Assembly (NCBI RefSeq): GCF_019049675.1
Contig: NZ_JAFMOW010000065.1
Span: forward strand, 308,279-372,278
DNA from: Rahnella bonaserana
GTDB lineage: Bacteria > Pseudomonadota > Gammaproteobacteria > Enterobacterales > Enterobacteriaceae
Direction of reading: 5' to 3'
Length of the DNA stretch: 64,000 bases
Below the pieces are notes generated by a model. The model was not told the origin of the DNA and did not search any database. It saw nothing but the letters and a program-made list of their open reading frames with translations. Positions 8,385 to 18,660 of this stretch are shown here, piece after piece. Positions within the stretch are counted from its first letter, which is position 1. Each line of letters begins with the position of its first letter. A program made the position numbers and the translations under genes.

Positions 8385-9674
8385 TTACTGGTTGTAGGCG
8401 TTTTCGCCGTGGCTGTTTACATCCAGACCTTCACGTTCCTGCTCTTCAGGAACACGCAGACCTACAATCATGTCAGCCACTTTGTAACCGATGAAGGCCA
8501 CAACACCGGACCACACCAGCGTGACGCAAACGCTGAAGAACTGAACCCAAACCTGATGGCCCATGGTCACGCCTTCTGCGTAACCCACACCGCCCAGAGA
8601 GCTGGAAGTGAATACACCGGTCAGCAGGCAGCCTACGATACCGCAGACACCGTGAACACCGAACACGTCACAGGTATCATCAACGCGCAGCCATTTCTTC
8701 AGGGTAACCACACCCCACAGGCCAGTCACACCGCCGACCAGACCGATGATTAAAGCACCGCCCACGCCGACCGTGCCACATGCCGGAGTGATAGCAACCA
8801 GACCCGCGATAGCACCGGAGCTTGCGCCCAGCAGGGAAGGCTTGCCGCGAACCATCCACTCAACCAGAGTCCAGGACAGGATTGCGCCAGCAGTTGCAAT
8901 CACAGTGTTCAGGAACGCCAGCGCGGCAATAGAACTTGCTGCACTTGCAGAGCCGGCGTTAAAGCCGAACCAGCCTACGTACAGGATTGCAGCGCCAGTG
9001 AATACCATTGGCAGGTTGTGTGGTTTGAACGCTTCTTTACCGAAACCAGCACGTTTACCCAGCAGGTATGCCCCCACCAGACCCGCAATAGCCGCGTTGA
9101 TGTGAACAACCGTACCACCGGCGAAGTCCAGCGCGCCATCAGCCGCCAGGAAACCGCCCGCCCACACCATGTGTGCCATTGGAATGTAGGAGAAGGTCAG
9201 CCAGATCACGGTGAAAATCAGCACCGCAGAGAAACGCACACGTTCAGCGATGCCACCGACGATCAGTGCCACTGTGATACAGGCAAATGAGCACTGGAAT
9301 GCCACGTGGATCATCTGAGAGAAGGTGCCGGTCACAGAATCCAGGCCAATGCCTTTCATCATTACGTTGCCGAAGCCACCGAAGAAGGCATTACCCTCGC
9401 TGAATGCCAGGCTGTAACCGTAAAGGATCCACAGAACGCAGACCAATGCGAAGGTCACAATAACCTGAGTCAGCATGGATAAAACGTTTTTAGAACGCAG
9501 TAAGCCGCCGTAGAACAACGCAACGCCCGGTACGGTCATAAATAACACCAGCGCGGTACAAATCATCATAAAGGCGTTATCAGCACCGTTGGCGGCTGCT
9601 GGTGCTGCGGCCATGGCAAGCGAAGGCAGTAATGCCACTGCGCCCAGCCCCATCATGGATAAAAGTTTTTTCAT
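8385..9674 (-). CDS. amtB: ammonium transporter AmtB
   Basis: Trimeric inner-membrane ammonium channel, blocked by GlnK when nitrogen is plentiful. I start it at the ATG at 9674 (429 residues) because this gives a clean cleavable signal peptide (MKKLLSMMGLGAVALLPSLAMAAAP), as in E. coli, behind a G-rich ribosome-binding site; an upstream ATG at 9698 would add eight residues. Conserved features are the twin-histidine pore residues (TVVHINAA and FGVHGVCG), eleven membrane helices and the C-terminal GLRVPEEQEREGLDVNSHGENAYN tail. It follows glnK by 85 bases in one nitrogen-regulated operon. Confidence 0.97.
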   Translation of the reverse strand: MKKLLSMMGLGAVALLPSLAMAAAPAAANGADNAFMMICTALVLFMTVPGVALFYGGLLRSKNVLSMLTQVIVTFALVCVLWILYGYSLAFSEGNAFFGGFGNVMMKGIGLDSVTGTFSQMIHVAFQCSFACITVALIVGGIAERVRFSAVLIFTVIWLTFSYIPMAHMVWAGGFLAADGALDFAGGTVVHINAAIAGLVGAYLLGKRAGFGKEAFKPHNLPMVFTGAAILYVGWFGFNAGSASAASSIAALAFLNTVIATAGAILSWTLVEWMVRGKPSLLGASSGAIAGLVAITPACGTVGVGGALIIGLVGGVTGLWGVVTLKKWLRVDDTCDVFGVHGVCGIVGCLLTGVFTSSSLGGVGYAEGVTMGHQVWVQFFSVCVTLVWSGVVAFIGYKVADMIVGLRVPEEQEREGLDVNSHGENAYNQ

Positions 9675-9759
9675 TATTAACCCACCCCTGTTTCTCAAAA
9701 CTGTTTTTTCTAATCTGATTTATCTCAAACCGACTGGCATGAGAGATAAAATCCGGAAA

Positions 9760-10098
9760 TTACAGTGCTGCTTCGTCGGTTTCACCAGTACGAATACGGA
9801 TAACACGTTGCAATTCAGCAACGAAAATTTTGCCGTCACCGATCTTGCCGGTGTAGGCCGCTTTGCTGATGACGTCGATCACTTCATCAAGCTGATCGTC
9901 AGCGATAGCAATGTCGATTTTTACTTTTGGAAGGAAGTTCACGCTGTATTCCGCGCCACGGTAAAGTTCGGCATGACCTTTCTGACGGCCAAAACCTTTA
10001 ACTTCCGTTACGGTCAGCCCCTGAATTCCAACAGCAGACAGCGCTTCACGCACGTCTTCCAGCTTAAAAGGTTTGATCACCACAGTAACCAGCTTCAT
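9760..10098 (-). CDS. glnK: nitrogen regulatory PII protein GlnK
   Basis: A 112-residue PII signal protein. It senses ATP/ADP and 2-oxoglutarate, is uridylylated by GlnD on Tyr51 (present in YRGAEYSVNF of the T-loop), and its unmodified trimer plugs AmtB. The family's signatures are intact: T-loop 37-55 and the TGKIGDGKIFV B-loop. ATG follows GAGGAG. First gene of glnK-amtB; a sigma-54 promoter and NtrC-type sites lie upstream. Asn54 in the T-loop region is typical for GlnK rather than GlnB. Confidence 0.97.
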   Translation of the reverse strand: MKLVTVVIKPFKLEDVREALSAVGIQGLTVTEVKGFGRQKGHAELYRGAEYSVNFLPKVKIDIAIADDQLDEVIDVISKAAYTGKIGDGKIFVAELQRVIRIRTGETDEAAL

Positions 10099-10161
10099 TG
10101 TGCCACTCCTCGAATTAAGGGCTTACCGCGAGAGGATTCGCGCCCGATACGCAAGGGATAA

Positions 10162-10177
10162 AGCAAAGGGTGTGCCA
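10162..10177 (-). promoter_or_regulatory. sigma-54 promoter of glnK-amtB
   Basis: On the minus strand GGCAC-N5-TTGCT matches the RpoN -24/-12 consensus (GG and GC dinucleotides correctly spaced), about 65 bases upstream of the glnK start. This is the expected NtrC-activated promoter type for this operon. Confidence 0.9.
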
Positions 10178-10284
10178 GAGTTGAAACTGTTGAAATATTC
10201 CTGCAATTCCCGCGCAAACCGGCATTTTCAGAATAATCGTGACCGCACGCACAGTTGTTTCGCAATACCGCTCACAGCAACGCA

Positions 10285-10301
10285 CGCACCAATAAAGTGC
10301 T
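10285..10301. promoter_or_regulatory. NtrC enhancer site, proximal
   Basis: CGCACCAATAAAGTGCT agrees at 13 of 17 positions with a strong E. coli glnA NtrC site, and lies about 115 bases upstream of the sigma-54 promoter, a normal enhancer distance. Confidence 0.7.
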
Positions 10302-10304
10302 CAT

Positions 10305-10321
10305 CGCTGCTTTATAGTGCA
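10305..10321. promoter_or_regulatory. NtrC enhancer site, distal
   Basis: On the minus strand the half-site TGCACTA is followed by a degenerate second half. Its centre is 20 bases (about two helical turns) from the first site, allowing cooperative NtrC dimers on the same face. Confidence 0.55.
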
Positions 10322-10404
10322 ATGCTTTAACTGAGGACATTTTGCCTGCATGAATACGGTGCGCAGAGCAGGATAGCGGGAGGATAGGACGTTCAGGAGA
10401 GGAT

Positions 10405-10432
10405 GCTGGCGTAGCGCACTCGTTACGCCAGC
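10405..10432 (-). terminator. hairpin after mdlB
   Basis: GCTGGCGTA and TACGCCAGC pair 8 bases past the mdlB stop. There is no clear T-run, so termination may be Rho-assisted. The gap from here to glnK's upstream region holds nothing else obvious. Confidence 0.55.
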
Positions 10433-10439
10433 TGACAGT

Positions 10440-12239
10440 TTATGCGTTTTCTGTAGAAGGAATTCCCTGCTCAGCCGACGCCAGTTCTTGCCCGGCAAGT
10501 TGCAACTGATACATCTGATAATACCGGCCTTTTTGTGCCAGCAGCTGTAAGTGGTTGCCCTGCTCGACGGCTTGCCCGCGATGCAGTACCAAAATATTGT
10601 CTGCATCCACAATCGTCGACAGACGGTGTGCGATAACTACCAGAGTTGTTTGCTGACGAATGGCACGTAAAGCACGCTGAATTGCCTGCTCGGTTCCTGA
10701 ATCGATATTGGCCGTTGCCTCGTCAAGGATCAGAATTTCCGGTGCCTGCACCAAAACGCGCGCCATCGCCAGCAATTGCTTCTGTCCAACAGAGAGATTA
10801 TTACCCTGTTCGCCCAGGCGCGTATTCAACCCTTCCGGCATTCCCCGTACCAGCGGAGAAAGCTGCACAACATCCAGTGCGTGCCAGACCTGCGCTTCAT
10901 CAATATCGCGTCCTAACGTCACGTTAGAGAATACTGATTCCGCCAGCACCACCGGATCCTGCTGTACCATCGCAATGCCCTTTCGCAGACTGGAGTGCGA
11001 AAGATCAGCAAGGTTACGCCCGTCAACGCGGATCTCACCTTTGTTGAGCGGGTAATAGCCCATCAGAAGGTTCGCCAGCGTACTTTTACCGCTGCCCGTA
11101 TGCCCGACCAGCGCCACAAACCCACGCGAAGGGACATGCAGGGAAATATTCTCCAGCACCCATTTTTCCGGGCGGTAGGCAAAACTGACGTCACGAATAT
11201 CAATTTCGCCGCTGGTAAGCAACTTATCGTCTGGCCCGTACTGCTGCTGAGTGCGATCCATCAAATCAAAGATACGTTCACCTGCGACGACAGCCTGCTG
11301 GAGAATGGATTGCTGCGACGTCAGCTCAATCAGAGGTTCGTTGAGACGCCCGAGGTAGTTGATGAAGGCATACAACACCCCTACCCCTATCGAGCCTTCT
11401 GCACTGAAACCAAACAGGATTAATAAGCCGCATAAAATCAGGGATGAAAATAAGCTGAGTAACGGACGAAGCAAAAATCCTTCCAGCCGCAGCGTCTGCA
11501 TACGGGCCATATAATGCGACTGACTGGCGCGGGACAGGCGTTCACCAAACCGTTTTTGCTGACGGAATTGCTGAATGACGTTCATGCCATTAATGACTTC
11601 GTTGAAGCCATCATTAATGTCTGCCAGATAAGCACGCACCTTACGAACGACCGGCGTACTGTAAATCTGATATAGCCCCATCACTACAAACACGGCCGGG
11701 AAGATACAGATAGCCACTGAAGCAAGTCGCCAGTCAAGGCTGAACATCGCCACCAGCATGGCGCCAATCAGCGCAATGCTGCGCAGAACCGTCGAAACCA
11801 CCGTGACATAAAGGTCACGGATCACTTCGGTATCATTGGTAACTCGGGAAATAAGCTGCCCGACCGGTTGAGTATCAAAAGCGCTCAAAGGCTGACGCAA
11901 TGCCGCATCCATAACGTCGGTGCGCAGACGCTGAACCACGCCGACGGCAGCACGGTTAAACAAAAGTGCCTGAAAATAATGCAGACTTGCAGCCAGAAAT
12001 TGCAGGAAGATGAAACTCAGCGCCAGTAAACTGACTTTCCCCCAGGGCATTTCACCCTTAGCCACATAATGGTCGATAAAAAAGCTGATCAGAATCGGGC
12101 CGGTAACTTCCGCTGCGGCAGCAATCCACAACATCAGCACAGCGTAAGACAGCGGCTTACTGTAGGGTTTGCCATATCCCAGCAGACGTTTGAGCGTAGG
12201 CCAAAGCTTCTGGATTTTACTGACTTTTTGTTCCGCCAT
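10440..12239 (-). CDS. mdlB: MdlB, ABC exporter subunit
   Basis: Half-transporter of the MdlA-MdlB type I ABC exporter (multidrug-resistance-like, substrate not known). The frame is open further upstream, but I start at the ATG at 12239 (599 residues, [20 protein letters not shown]): it has an AGGAGG site inside the end of mdlA and matches E. coli MdlB from WPTLKRLL. Six membrane helices fill roughly residues 20-310. The nucleotide-binding domain has Walker [10 protein letters not shown], signature LSVGQKQ, Walker [10 protein letters not shown] and the H-loop VVIAHRLST. The start is 1 base beyond the mdlA stop, implying translational coupling. Confidence 0.95.
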   Translation of the reverse strand: MAEQKVSKIQKLWPTLKRLLGYGKPYSKPLSYAVLMLWIAAAAEVTGPILISFFIDHYVAKGEMPWGKVSLLALSFIFLQFLAASLHYFQALLFNRAAVGVVQRLRTDVMDAALRQPLSAFDTQPVGQLISRVTNDTEVIRDLYVTVVSTVLRSIALIGAMLVAMFSLDWRLASVAICIFPAVFVVMGLYQIYSTPVVRKVRAYLADINDGFNEVINGMNVIQQFRQQKRFGERLSRASQSHYMARMQTLRLEGFLLRPLLSLFSSLILCGLLILFGFSAEGSIGVGVLYAFINYLGRLNEPLIELTSQQSILQQAVVAGERIFDLMDRTQQQYGPDDKLLTSGEIDIRDVSFAYRPEKWVLENISLHVPSRGFVALVGHTGSGKSTLANLLMGYYPLNKGEIRVDGRNLADLSHSSLRKGIAMVQQDPVVLAESVFSNVTLGRDIDEAQVWHALDVVQLSPLVRGMPEGLNTRLGEQGNNLSVGQKQLLAMARVLVQAPEILILDEATANIDSGTEQAIQRALRAIRQQTTLVVIAHRLSTIVDADNILVLHRGQAVEQGNHLQLLAQKGRYYQMYQLQLAGQELASAEQGIPSTENA

Positions 12240-12240
12240 G

Positions 12241-14001
12241 TTATTCAGCCTCCTTTTCCTGCACATCATCCAGAGCAGCCTCAAGCTGCTGATAGCGGAA
12301 CATATCGCGATACCAGCCCGGCTTCGCAGCCAGTTCATCATGATCACCGCGCTGTGAAATGCTTCCGTGACTGAATACCAGAATCTCACTGGCCTCGGTC
12401 AGCGCCGAAAGCCGGTGAGCGCTGATTATCACCGTTCTGTCACTGCCCCACTGACGCAGGTTTTGCAGGATCTGATGCTCCGTGCGGCCATCGACGGCGG
12501 ATAACGCGTCATCCAGGATCAGGATTTCCGCTTTGAGCAACAGCGCTCTGGCAATCGAAATACGTTGTTTCTGACCACCCGAAAGCATAACGCCACGTTC
12601 ACCGACTTCAGTTTCATACCCCTGAGGCAAACGCAGAATGTCATCGTGAACGCTGGCAAGCCGTGCCGCTTCTTCAATTTCTTCCTGCGTTGCATCCGGC
12701 CGGCCAAGCGCAATGTTCTGCGCGACGGTGTCTGAAAACAGGAAAGGCGTCTGGCTGACGACGGCAAGCCGTGCGCGCCAGTCATCGAGCCGGATTTCTT
12801 TGAGAGATAAACCGTGGTAACGCACATCGCCTTCAGTGACATCGAACTGGCGCTGAAGCAATGCCAGCAAGGTACTTTTTCCAGAACCCGTCGGGCCACA
12901 TAAACCGAGCATTTGCCCCGGTTTGAGGGAAAAGTCTACGGACGTTAATGCGGCGTGTTTGTTTTCCGGATAGTGGAAGGTGTGGATCTGCGCTTCAAGC
13001 ACCGCACGGCCTGCGGGTAAAGGTGTCGTGCCGTCAGCAACCGCCGGCGCTTCCTGTAGCAAGCTGCGGATACGGCTGTAGGCTGCACTGCCACGTTCAA
13101 CGATATTGAACATCCACGCCAGCGCCAGCATAGGCCAGATCATCAGCCCAAGGTACATGACAAAACTGGTGAGTTCACCGAGTGTCAGATGCCCGTTGAC
13201 CACCATCCAGCTGCCGCCACCAATGGCCAGAAGATTCGCCATGCCGATGGAGACGTAAATCGTAGGGTCAAAACGCGCATCGACCCGGGCAACGCGCAGA
13301 TTTTTGGCACCGGTATCCGCTGCAACGTCTGCAAATTGTGATGACTGATGATTTTCCAGACCAAAAGCTTTGATCATGCGAATACTGGTCAGGCTTTCCT
13401 GTGCCTGATCGTTAAGAGAGGAAAACGCCGCCTGAGCGGTTTTAAAGCGGGAATGCAACTGGTCGCCATAACGCTTGATGATGATCGCCATGACCGGCAT
13501 CGGCACCAGCGAAAGCAGCGTGAGTTCCCAGCTGATCTGGGTTGCCATCACGATCAGTACCGCCAGCCCCATGACGAGAGAGTCGACCAGTGTTAAAACA
13601 CCCTCGCCTGCGGCAAAGACTACGCGGTCGACGTCGTTGGTTGCCCGGGCAATCAAATCGCCGGTGCGGTGACGCAGATAAAAAGCCGGATGCTGGCGGC
13701 TGAGCTGGCGGAAAAAATCCTGTCGCAATTCGACAGCCAGCTGATAGGACGCGCCGAATAACAATACACGCCAGACGTAGCGCAGCAGGTAAACGACTAT
13801 CGCCGTGCCAAGCATCAGACCCAACCACGCGAAAAGTACGTTGTAAGACATTTGTTTTGACGTTACGCCATCAATAATTACCCCGACCAGTTTGGGCGGC
13901 AATAATTGCAGGACAGCAATAATGATCAGCAAGGCGACGGCACCCAGATACCGGCGCCATTCGCGACGGAAGTACCAGCCTAATTGTGCAAACAGTCTCA
14001 C
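12241..14001 (-). CDS. mdlA: MdlA, ABC exporter subunit
   Basis: Partner half-transporter of MdlB. I choose the GTG at 14001 (586 residues beginning [20 protein letters not shown]) because E. coli MdlA starts at exactly this point and a GGAAAA lies upstream; the ATG at 14019 has no ribosome-binding site. Six membrane helices occupy about 20-300. Walker A is GPTGSGKST, signature LSGGQKQ and Walker [13 protein letters not shown], where the usual catalytic Glu after the Walker B Asp is Asp; the H-loop is IISAHRLSA. The degenerate-versus-consensus pairing is typical of heterodimeric exporters. decR lies 135 bases upstream, same strand. Confidence 0.93.
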   Translation of the reverse strand: MRLFAQLGWYFRREWRRYLGAVALLIIIAVLQLLPPKLVGVIIDGVTSKQMSYNVLFAWLGLMLGTAIVVYLLRYVWRVLLFGASYQLAVELRQDFFRQLSRQHPAFYLRHRTGDLIARATNDVDRVVFAAGEGVLTLVDSLVMGLAVLIVMATQISWELTLLSLVPMPVMAIIIKRYGDQLHSRFKTAQAAFSSLNDQAQESLTSIRMIKAFGLENHQSSQFADVAADTGAKNLRVARVDARFDPTIYVSIGMANLLAIGGGSWMVVNGHLTLGELTSFVMYLGLMIWPMLALAWMFNIVERGSAAYSRIRSLLQEAPAVADGTTPLPAGRAVLEAQIHTFHYPENKHAALTSVDFSLKPGQMLGLCGPTGSGKSTLLALLQRQFDVTEGDVRYHGLSLKEIRLDDWRARLAVVSQTPFLFSDTVAQNIALGRPDATQEEIEEAARLASVHDDILRLPQGYETEVGERGVMLSGGQKQRISIARALLLKAEILILDDALSAVDGRTEHQILQNLRQWGSDRTVIISAHRLSALTEASEILVFSHGSISQRGDHDELAAKPGWYRDMFRYQQLEAALDDVQEKEAE

Positions 14002-14136
14002 GCAGAGTTTTCCATACAAATAATAAGGATTTTATTGAGTTAACAGATATCAGAAATACCTGTTTGCTCTTCAGGCTGACAAGGATACCAGAGTTAACAT
14101 GCGTTTCTGATGAAACTTTTTACTGCAACTTTTGCA

Positions 14137-14592
14137 TTAAATTGGCAATGCTGTGCTCGATTTTATGCGCTCCATCGCAAAACTTGAGGTCACATCGTTC
14201 AGCCCCGGAATGCCGTTCACAAGTCGCTTGTAAAAGTTATCGTAGCTTTTCATATCGGAAACCTGCACCTGCAATAAATAATCATATTCTCCGGCCATCC
14301 GGTAGAAGCCCAGGACTTCCGGAAACGCTTCAACCTGTTGTACAAAGCGCTGATACCATTCGCTGTTGTGATGCTGTGTCTTGATCAATACAAATGCCGT
14401 CAGGCTCAGTCCGAGCTTATCGCCATCCAGCAACGCCACCTTGCCTCGAATAATCCCGTCATCTTCAAGGCGCTTGATTCTTTTCCAGCAGGGTGTCGAG
14501 GTGAGATTAACGGCCTCCGCCAGTTCGTTAAGAGAAAGGGTGCAATCGTTTTGCAGCAACGACAAAAGCTTAAGGTCAATTTTATCTACCAC
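14137..14592 (-). CDS. decR: Lrp/AsnC-family cysteine-responsive regulator DecR
   Basis: A 151-residue Lrp/AsnC protein: N-terminal helix-turn-helix (about 6-50, [25 protein letters not shown]) and C-terminal RAM/ligand domain (about 65-140). DecR (YbaO) activates cysteine catabolism genes when cysteine is high. Here it is divergent from cdsH, the arrangement described for Salmonella, where the neighbouring cysteine desulfhydrase depends on this regulator. An Lrp-type 13-base palindrome lies 14 bases upstream of its start. Confidence 0.93.
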   Translation of the reverse strand: MVDKIDLKLLSLLQNDCTLSLNELAEAVNLTSTPCWKRIKRLEDDGIIRGKVALLDGDKLGLSLTAFVLIKTQHHNSEWYQRFVQQVEAFPEVLGFYRMAGEYDYLLQVQVSDMKSYDNFYKRLVNGIPGLNDVTSSFAMERIKSSTALPI

Positions 14593-14605
14593 AAGGCACT
14601 CCGGG

Positions 14606-14618
14606 AGAAAATATTTCT
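14606..14618. promoter_or_regulatory. Lrp/DecR-type operator between decR and cdsH
   Basis: AGAAAATATTTCT agrees with the Lrp-family consensus AGHAWATTWTDCT at 12 of 13 positions. It is in the 119 bp divergent region, close to the decR start, so autoregulation plus cdsH control is plausible. Confidence 0.6.
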
Positions 14619-14711
14619 ACAAATACTGCATCTCATGGGTTAAAGAGTAACTTATTTCTCTGGCGATTACGTTATTCTTATCTCATCAAAACACTTTTAT
14701 GAGCCTGCAAC

Positions 14712-15755
14712 ATGCGTAATTCCTGGGTCACTCACGCCATTAAAGAAATCGACGCCGATTTTCAACGTTCAGCTGACACACACTTAATTCGTCTCACACT
14801 GAATGATTTTCCGGGAATTTCGATGTACCTGAAGGATGAGAGCACGCACCCTTCCGGCAGCCTGAAACATCGCCTGGCGCGATCGCTGTTTTTATATGGA
14901 CTCTGCAACGGCTGGATCCGCGAAAATACACCCATCATTGAAGCTTCGTCAGGCAGTACCGCCATTTCCGAAGCCTACTTCGCCCGGCTGCTAGGCCTGC
15001 CTTTTATTGCTGTGATGCCAGCCTGCACCGCCCCGCGCAAAATTCAGCAAATTGAGTTTTATGGTGGCCGCTGTCATTTCGTCGAGAATTCCGGCCAGAT
15101 TTATGCCGCTTCAGAACAACTCGCCAGAGAACTAAACGGCCATTATATGGATCAGTTTACTTACGCTGAGCGCGCGACTGACTGGCGCGGGAACAACAAT
15201 ATTGCCGACAGTATTTTCCGTCAGATGTCCCGCGAGCCGCATCCGGTGCCGCGCTATCTGGTGATGAGTGCCGGTACTGGCGGCACCTCCGCCACCCTGG
15301 GTCGTTATATCCGCTATCAGGGGCACGAAACAGAACTAGTGTTAGTGGATCCTGAAAACTCGGTATTTTACGATTACTATCAGCGACGTGACGCCAGCGT
15401 CACCGCGCAATGCAGCAGCCGCATCGAGGGCATTGGTCGCCCTCGCGCCGAACCGTCATTTATCCCGGACGTCATCGACAGCATGATGCAGATACCCGAT
15501 GCTGCAAGTGTGGCAACCGTTCGCTGGCTTGAGCAGGTACTGGGGCGAAAAGTCGGCGGTTCAACGGGTACCAATATGTGGGGCGCTTTGCAGCTCGCAA
15601 AACAAATGCGTGAAAAAGGCGAAACCGGCTCGATTGTCACCCTGCTTTGCGACAGCGGAGAACGTTATCTGAATACCTATTTTGATGACAACTGGGTGGC
15701 GAAAAATATCGGGGATATTTCCGTTTACGCTGCACAACTGGAAGGACTTAACTGA
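14712..15755 (+). CDS. cdsH: PLP-dependent cysteine desulfhydrase, CdsH type
   Basis: A 347-residue fold-type II PLP enzyme of the cysteine synthase family. The PLP lysine is Lys52 in SGSLKHR, the substrate loop is [12 protein letters not shown] near 77-88 and the phosphate-binding loop is [12 protein letters not shown] near 190. Its place opposite decR matches the Salmonella CdsH locus, where the enzyme degrades cysteine to pyruvate, ammonia and sulfide; E. coli lacks a gene here. The family alone would also allow cysteine or cystathionine synthase activity, so the desulfhydrase call rests on synteny with decR. Confidence 0.85.
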   Translation: MRNSWVTHAIKEIDADFQRSADTHLIRLTLNDFPGISMYLKDESTHPSGSLKHRLARSLFLYGLCNGWIRENTPIIEASSGSTAISEAYFARLLGLPFIAVMPACTAPRKIQQIEFYGGRCHFVENSGQIYAASEQLARELNGHYMDQFTYAERATDWRGNNNIADSIFRQMSREPHPVPRYLVMSAGTGGTSATLGRYIRYQGHETELVLVDPENSVFYDYYQRRDASVTAQCSSRIEGIGRPRAEPSFIPDVIDSMMQIPDAASVATVRWLEQVLGRKVGGSTGTNMWGALQLAKQMREKGETGSIVTLLCDSGERYLNTYFDDNWVAKNIGDISVYAAQLEGLN

Positions 15756-15757
15756 AT

Positions 15758-15882
15758 ATCCTCGAAATCATTCGGGCTACAGCAAGGCCGTAAATGAATG
15801 AATCCCGATGAGGTTACACAAGGAAGTGATTCGGGTGAAATAATGCCGCTAACACAGCTATAGTTTGAGGGATGAAGAGGAA
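15758..15882 (+). repeat. dispersed enterobacterial palindromic repeat, copy 1
   Basis: The roughly 125 bp between cdsH and the cof terminator resembles the segment at 41086-41206. Shared blocks include GAATCCCGATGAG (or AACCCGATGAG), the TTAC that follows, GTGATTCGGGT and a trailing CAGC/TGCAG-like end. The central CCCGAT and ATTCGGG blocks are inverted complements, so the transcript would fold into a long hairpin. From memory, near-identical intergenic elements with a TGCAGGAAGGCGGCAAGTGA core are common in Serratia, Rahnella and related genomes; I cannot run the search. This copy is the more degenerate. Confidence 0.65.
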
Positions 15883-15908
15883 AAAAGCCGGGACAGAATG
15901 GCCCGGCT
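15880..15908 (-). terminator. terminator of cof
   Basis: AGCCGGG and CCCGGCT flank a 9-base loop, followed on the minus strand by a T6 tract, 14 bases past the cof stop. Confidence 0.85.
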
Positions 15909-15922
15909 TGCTGCAATACCTT

Positions 15923-16741
15923 TTATTCGGGGGAATAGGTGAGGTGTGGAGTGTGCAGCCAGTGTTGCAAAAAGTGAGACACCGCCTGATTGCGGCAATG
16001 CCCGATGATTTGTAAGTGAGGGGATTGCTCTTTCAGCACCGGTAATGCGTTGCCCATAATTAGCCCCATCCCGACGCCTTCCAGCATTTCCTTGTCGTTC
16101 ATGGCATCGCCAAAGGCCATGCACTCCGACATTTCAATCCCCAGGCCCGCCGTCAGAAATGCCAGCGCGCTGCCTTTATTGCTGCCCGCTGGCTGTACAT
16201 CCAGACAATCTGCCGCTGAGAAGCACAAATCAATACGCGGACCAAAGTGTTCTTTCAGTTGCGGAACCAGCGCCAGCAGGGTTTCGTGAGGTGCACAGAA
16301 ACACACTTTACTGTTGCCTGAATCCGGCAATAAACGCAGATCCTGCAACTGGTAACGGAAACCGCTGAACTGGTGCGGGATCAGTAAGTCAGGATCATCC
16401 AGCGACGTAAACCAGCCGTCATCGCGGAATACGTGCAAACTGGCCGGAGTATCCCATTGCGTATGCAGAAGCTCATGCGCGCAATCTTCGGACAAATCAC
16501 TCGCGTGCAAACGGTGACCGGCTAAGTCATGAATACGCGTGCCATTGCCGGTGATCAGAAAACCATCCAGCCCGATATTTGCCAGAATATCTTTCATTTC
16601 AAGATAATGACGACCGGTCGCAAACGTCAGTTTTACCGGTTTTTCAGCCAGCTCGCGCAGCGTTGCCAGTGTTTTTTCGCCCAGGGTGTGATCGGGTAAA
16701 AGCAGCGTGCCATCCATATCAAATGCAGCTAAACGGTACAT
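15923..16741 (-). CDS. cof: HMP-PP phosphatase / HAD hydrolase Cof
   Basis: A HAD-superfamily type IIB phosphatase. E. coli Cof hydrolyses the thiamine intermediate 4-amino-2-methyl-5-hydroxymethylpyrimidine diphosphate (and its thiamine antimetabolite analogues) as well as sugar phosphates. I start at the ATG at 16741 (272 residues, [24 protein letters not shown]), which matches E. coli and has an AGAGAGGAAAC site; an upstream ATG adds 12 unrelated residues. Catalytic DMDGTLL is at 8-14, motif II is FATGR, and motif IV is [13 protein letters not shown]. The C-terminus SPE is as in E. coli. Confidence 0.95.
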   Translation of the reverse strand: MYRLAAFDMDGTLLLPDHTLGEKTLATLRELAEKPVKLTFATGRHYLEMKDILANIGLDGFLITGNGTRIHDLAGHRLHASDLSEDCAHELLHTQWDTPASLHVFRDDGWFTSLDDPDLLIPHQFSGFRYQLQDLRLLPDSGNSKVCFCAPHETLLALVPQLKEHFGPRIDLCFSAADCLDVQPAGSNKGSALAFLTAGLGIEMSECMAFGDAMNDKEMLEGVGMGLIMGNALPVLKEQSPHLQIIGHCRNQAVSHFLQHWLHTPHLTYSPE

Positions 16742-16947
16742 GTTTCCTCTCTGAGCGGAGATAATTTTCGCATTCAAAGTATGTACCCGGATTTGCGGAA
16801 CTAATAGTGAACAATTTAGAAATACTGTTCCTGTTTTAGCTCACAGTTTATCCTTAAGCTGCAAGCCAGTCCGCCGTACGTGCGATATGCTGAACAAACG
16901 ATGTGCTGAACAACAACTTAGCCTGAAAATAAGGTTCCGTATTTATC

Positions 16948-18660
16948 ATGCGCCTGCAAAACCGCCTTAATCAATTCCAGCGTCTGCATCTCAAAACGGG
17001 ATCGCTTCCGGTTCAGCTTACCGTGGCAGAACTGGCAGATATTTTTTGCTGTAGCGAACGCCACACACGGACTTTACTCACTCATTTTCAGGATGCGGGC
17101 TGGATTGACTGGAAATCACAGGCTGGCCGCGGAAAACGCGCCTCGCTCTGCTGCCTGAGAACCCCCGAAGATCTGCGCGGCACCTATTTACAGGAATTAC
17201 TCATTAACGGTGAACATTCTGCGGCACTGCAATTAAGCCAGCTGGATCCCACCCACCTCAACGCCCTGCTGGCGCCGCATCTGGGCGGACAATGGCAGGA
17301 AGATGCCCCCACGCTACGCATACCTTATTACCGCCCTCTCCAGCCGTTGGATCCTCTGACCCTGACCGGTCGTGCGGAGCAGCATCTCGCCCACACAATA
17401 CATGCGGGGCTGACGCGTTATATTCCGGGAAACTCTGCGCCACAGCCTGATCTGGCACATCACTGGCAGGTCAGTAACAATGGCAAAACCTGGCAGTTTT
17501 TTCTGCGCAGTCAGTTGTTCTGGCATAACGGCGAGCCACTGAAAACAGCGCAACTGATGGCGCGGTTCCAGCAGTTAAAAAATTCGTCACGCGGCAAACA
17601 TAATCTGGCCTCAGTGATCAGATTGTCGCAGCCACACGCGCTATGTCTGCAATTTGATCTCGATAAACCCGACTACTGGCTGGCGCATCGTTTTGCCGAT
17701 CTCAATTGCCTGCTTTCGCACCCTGAAGACCCGCATATTGGTGCCGGACCTTTCCGGCTGACCACGTTCTCCCCTGAGCTGGTCAGGCTCGAGCAACACA
17801 CGTTGTATACGTTGCAACATCCTTATCTGGCGGCGATTGAGTTTTGGATCACCCCACAATTGTTCGCGCAGAAGAATAATGTCAGCTGTCAGCATCCTGT
17901 CAGGATCATTCTTGGCGAACAGGAAGAATTATCGCGAGTGAAACCGGTAAGGCGCAGCACCAGCCTGGGTTTTTGCTACATCGCCGCCAATCTCAGGCGG
18001 GGTGTGTTAAATGAAGCGCAGGCGCGGAAAATTGTTCGTCTGATCCAATGCAGTGGCATGTTAAATAATTTGCCTATCGATCATGACCTGGTGAAATCCA
18101 GCAAAGAAATGCTGCCGGGCTGGCCAATCCCTTTGCATGACGATGCGGATGTTCTGCTGCCGGAAAAACTAACATTGCTTTTTCATCCGCCGGTTGAATT
18201 TGAGCTGGTAGCACAGGCGCTAAAAGAACGGCTGGCGGAAGAAGGTTGCAGGCTTGAGATTGGTTACCATGCCGGCCGGCTCTGGGAGGACGATGCGTTG
18301 CTCCGCTCAGCCGACCTTCTGCTCGGGGACCGCCTGATTGGTGAATCTCCCGAAGCATCGCTTGAAAACTGGTTACAGCAAGACCCGCTATGGACCGGGA
18401 TCCTGCGCGATGAAGATTATGCGTGTCAGCAACAGCGCCTGGCAGTGATTCAGCAAATTCCGCAGGAAAACCGACGTTCGGATGAACTGCGCGAACATTT
18501 CTTTCAATGGATGAAATCAGGCATCGTGACACCTTTGTTTAATTATCAATATCAGGTCAGTGCGCCACCGCGTATCAGCGGAGTTCAGCTTACGGCCTGG
18601 GGCTGGTTCGATTTTTGTCAGGCCTGGGTTCCGCCGCCCCTGCAGGACGAAAATGTGTGA
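16948..18660 (+). CDS. ybaE: SgrR-family regulator YbaE
   Basis: A 570-residue protein joining an N-terminal winged helix-turn-helix (about 5-110, LTVAELADIFCCSERHTRTLLTHFQDAGWIDW) to an extracytoplasmic solute-binding family 5 domain (about 160-480) used as an intracellular ligand sensor. E. coli YbaE is about the same size and lies in the same place between cof and queC; its ligand and targets are not established. It is not SgrR itself: no sgrS-like small RNA is seen in the 206 bp divergent region with cof. Possibly it controls an oligopeptide or sugar-phosphate stress response, but that is conjecture. Confidence 0.88.
   Translation: MRLQNRLNQFQRLHLKTGSLPVQLTVAELADIFCCSERHTRTLLTHFQDAGWIDWKSQAGRGKRASLCCLRTPEDLRGTYLQELLINGEHSAALQLSQLDPTHLNALLAPHLGGQWQEDAPTLRIPYYRPLQPLDPLTLTGRAEQHLAHTIHAGLTRYIPGNSAPQPDLAHHWQVSNNGKTWQFFLRSQLFWHNGEPLKTAQLMARFQQLKNSSRGKHNLASVIRLSQPHALCLQFDLDKPDYWLAHRFADLNCLLSHPEDPHIGAGPFRLTTFSPELVRLEQHTLYTLQHPYLAAIEFWITPQLFAQKNNVSCQHPVRIILGEQEELSRVKPVRRSTSLGFCYIAANLRRGVLNEAQARKIVRLIQCSGMLNNLPIDHDLVKSSKEMLPGWPIPLHDDADVLLPEKLTLLFHPPVEFELVAQALKERLAEEGCRLEIGYHAGRLWEDDALLRSADLLLGDRLIGESPEASLENWLQQDPLWTGILRDEDYACQQQRLAVIQQIPQENRRSDELREHFFQWMKSGIVTPLFNYQYQVSAPPRISGVQLTAWGWFDFCQAWVPPPLQDENV

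Noticed and set aside
16742..16947. SgrS-like small RNA next to the SgrR-family gene
   Set aside because: No sgrS-like base-pairing region or Hfq-type terminator is visible, and the gene corresponds to ybaE, not sgrR.
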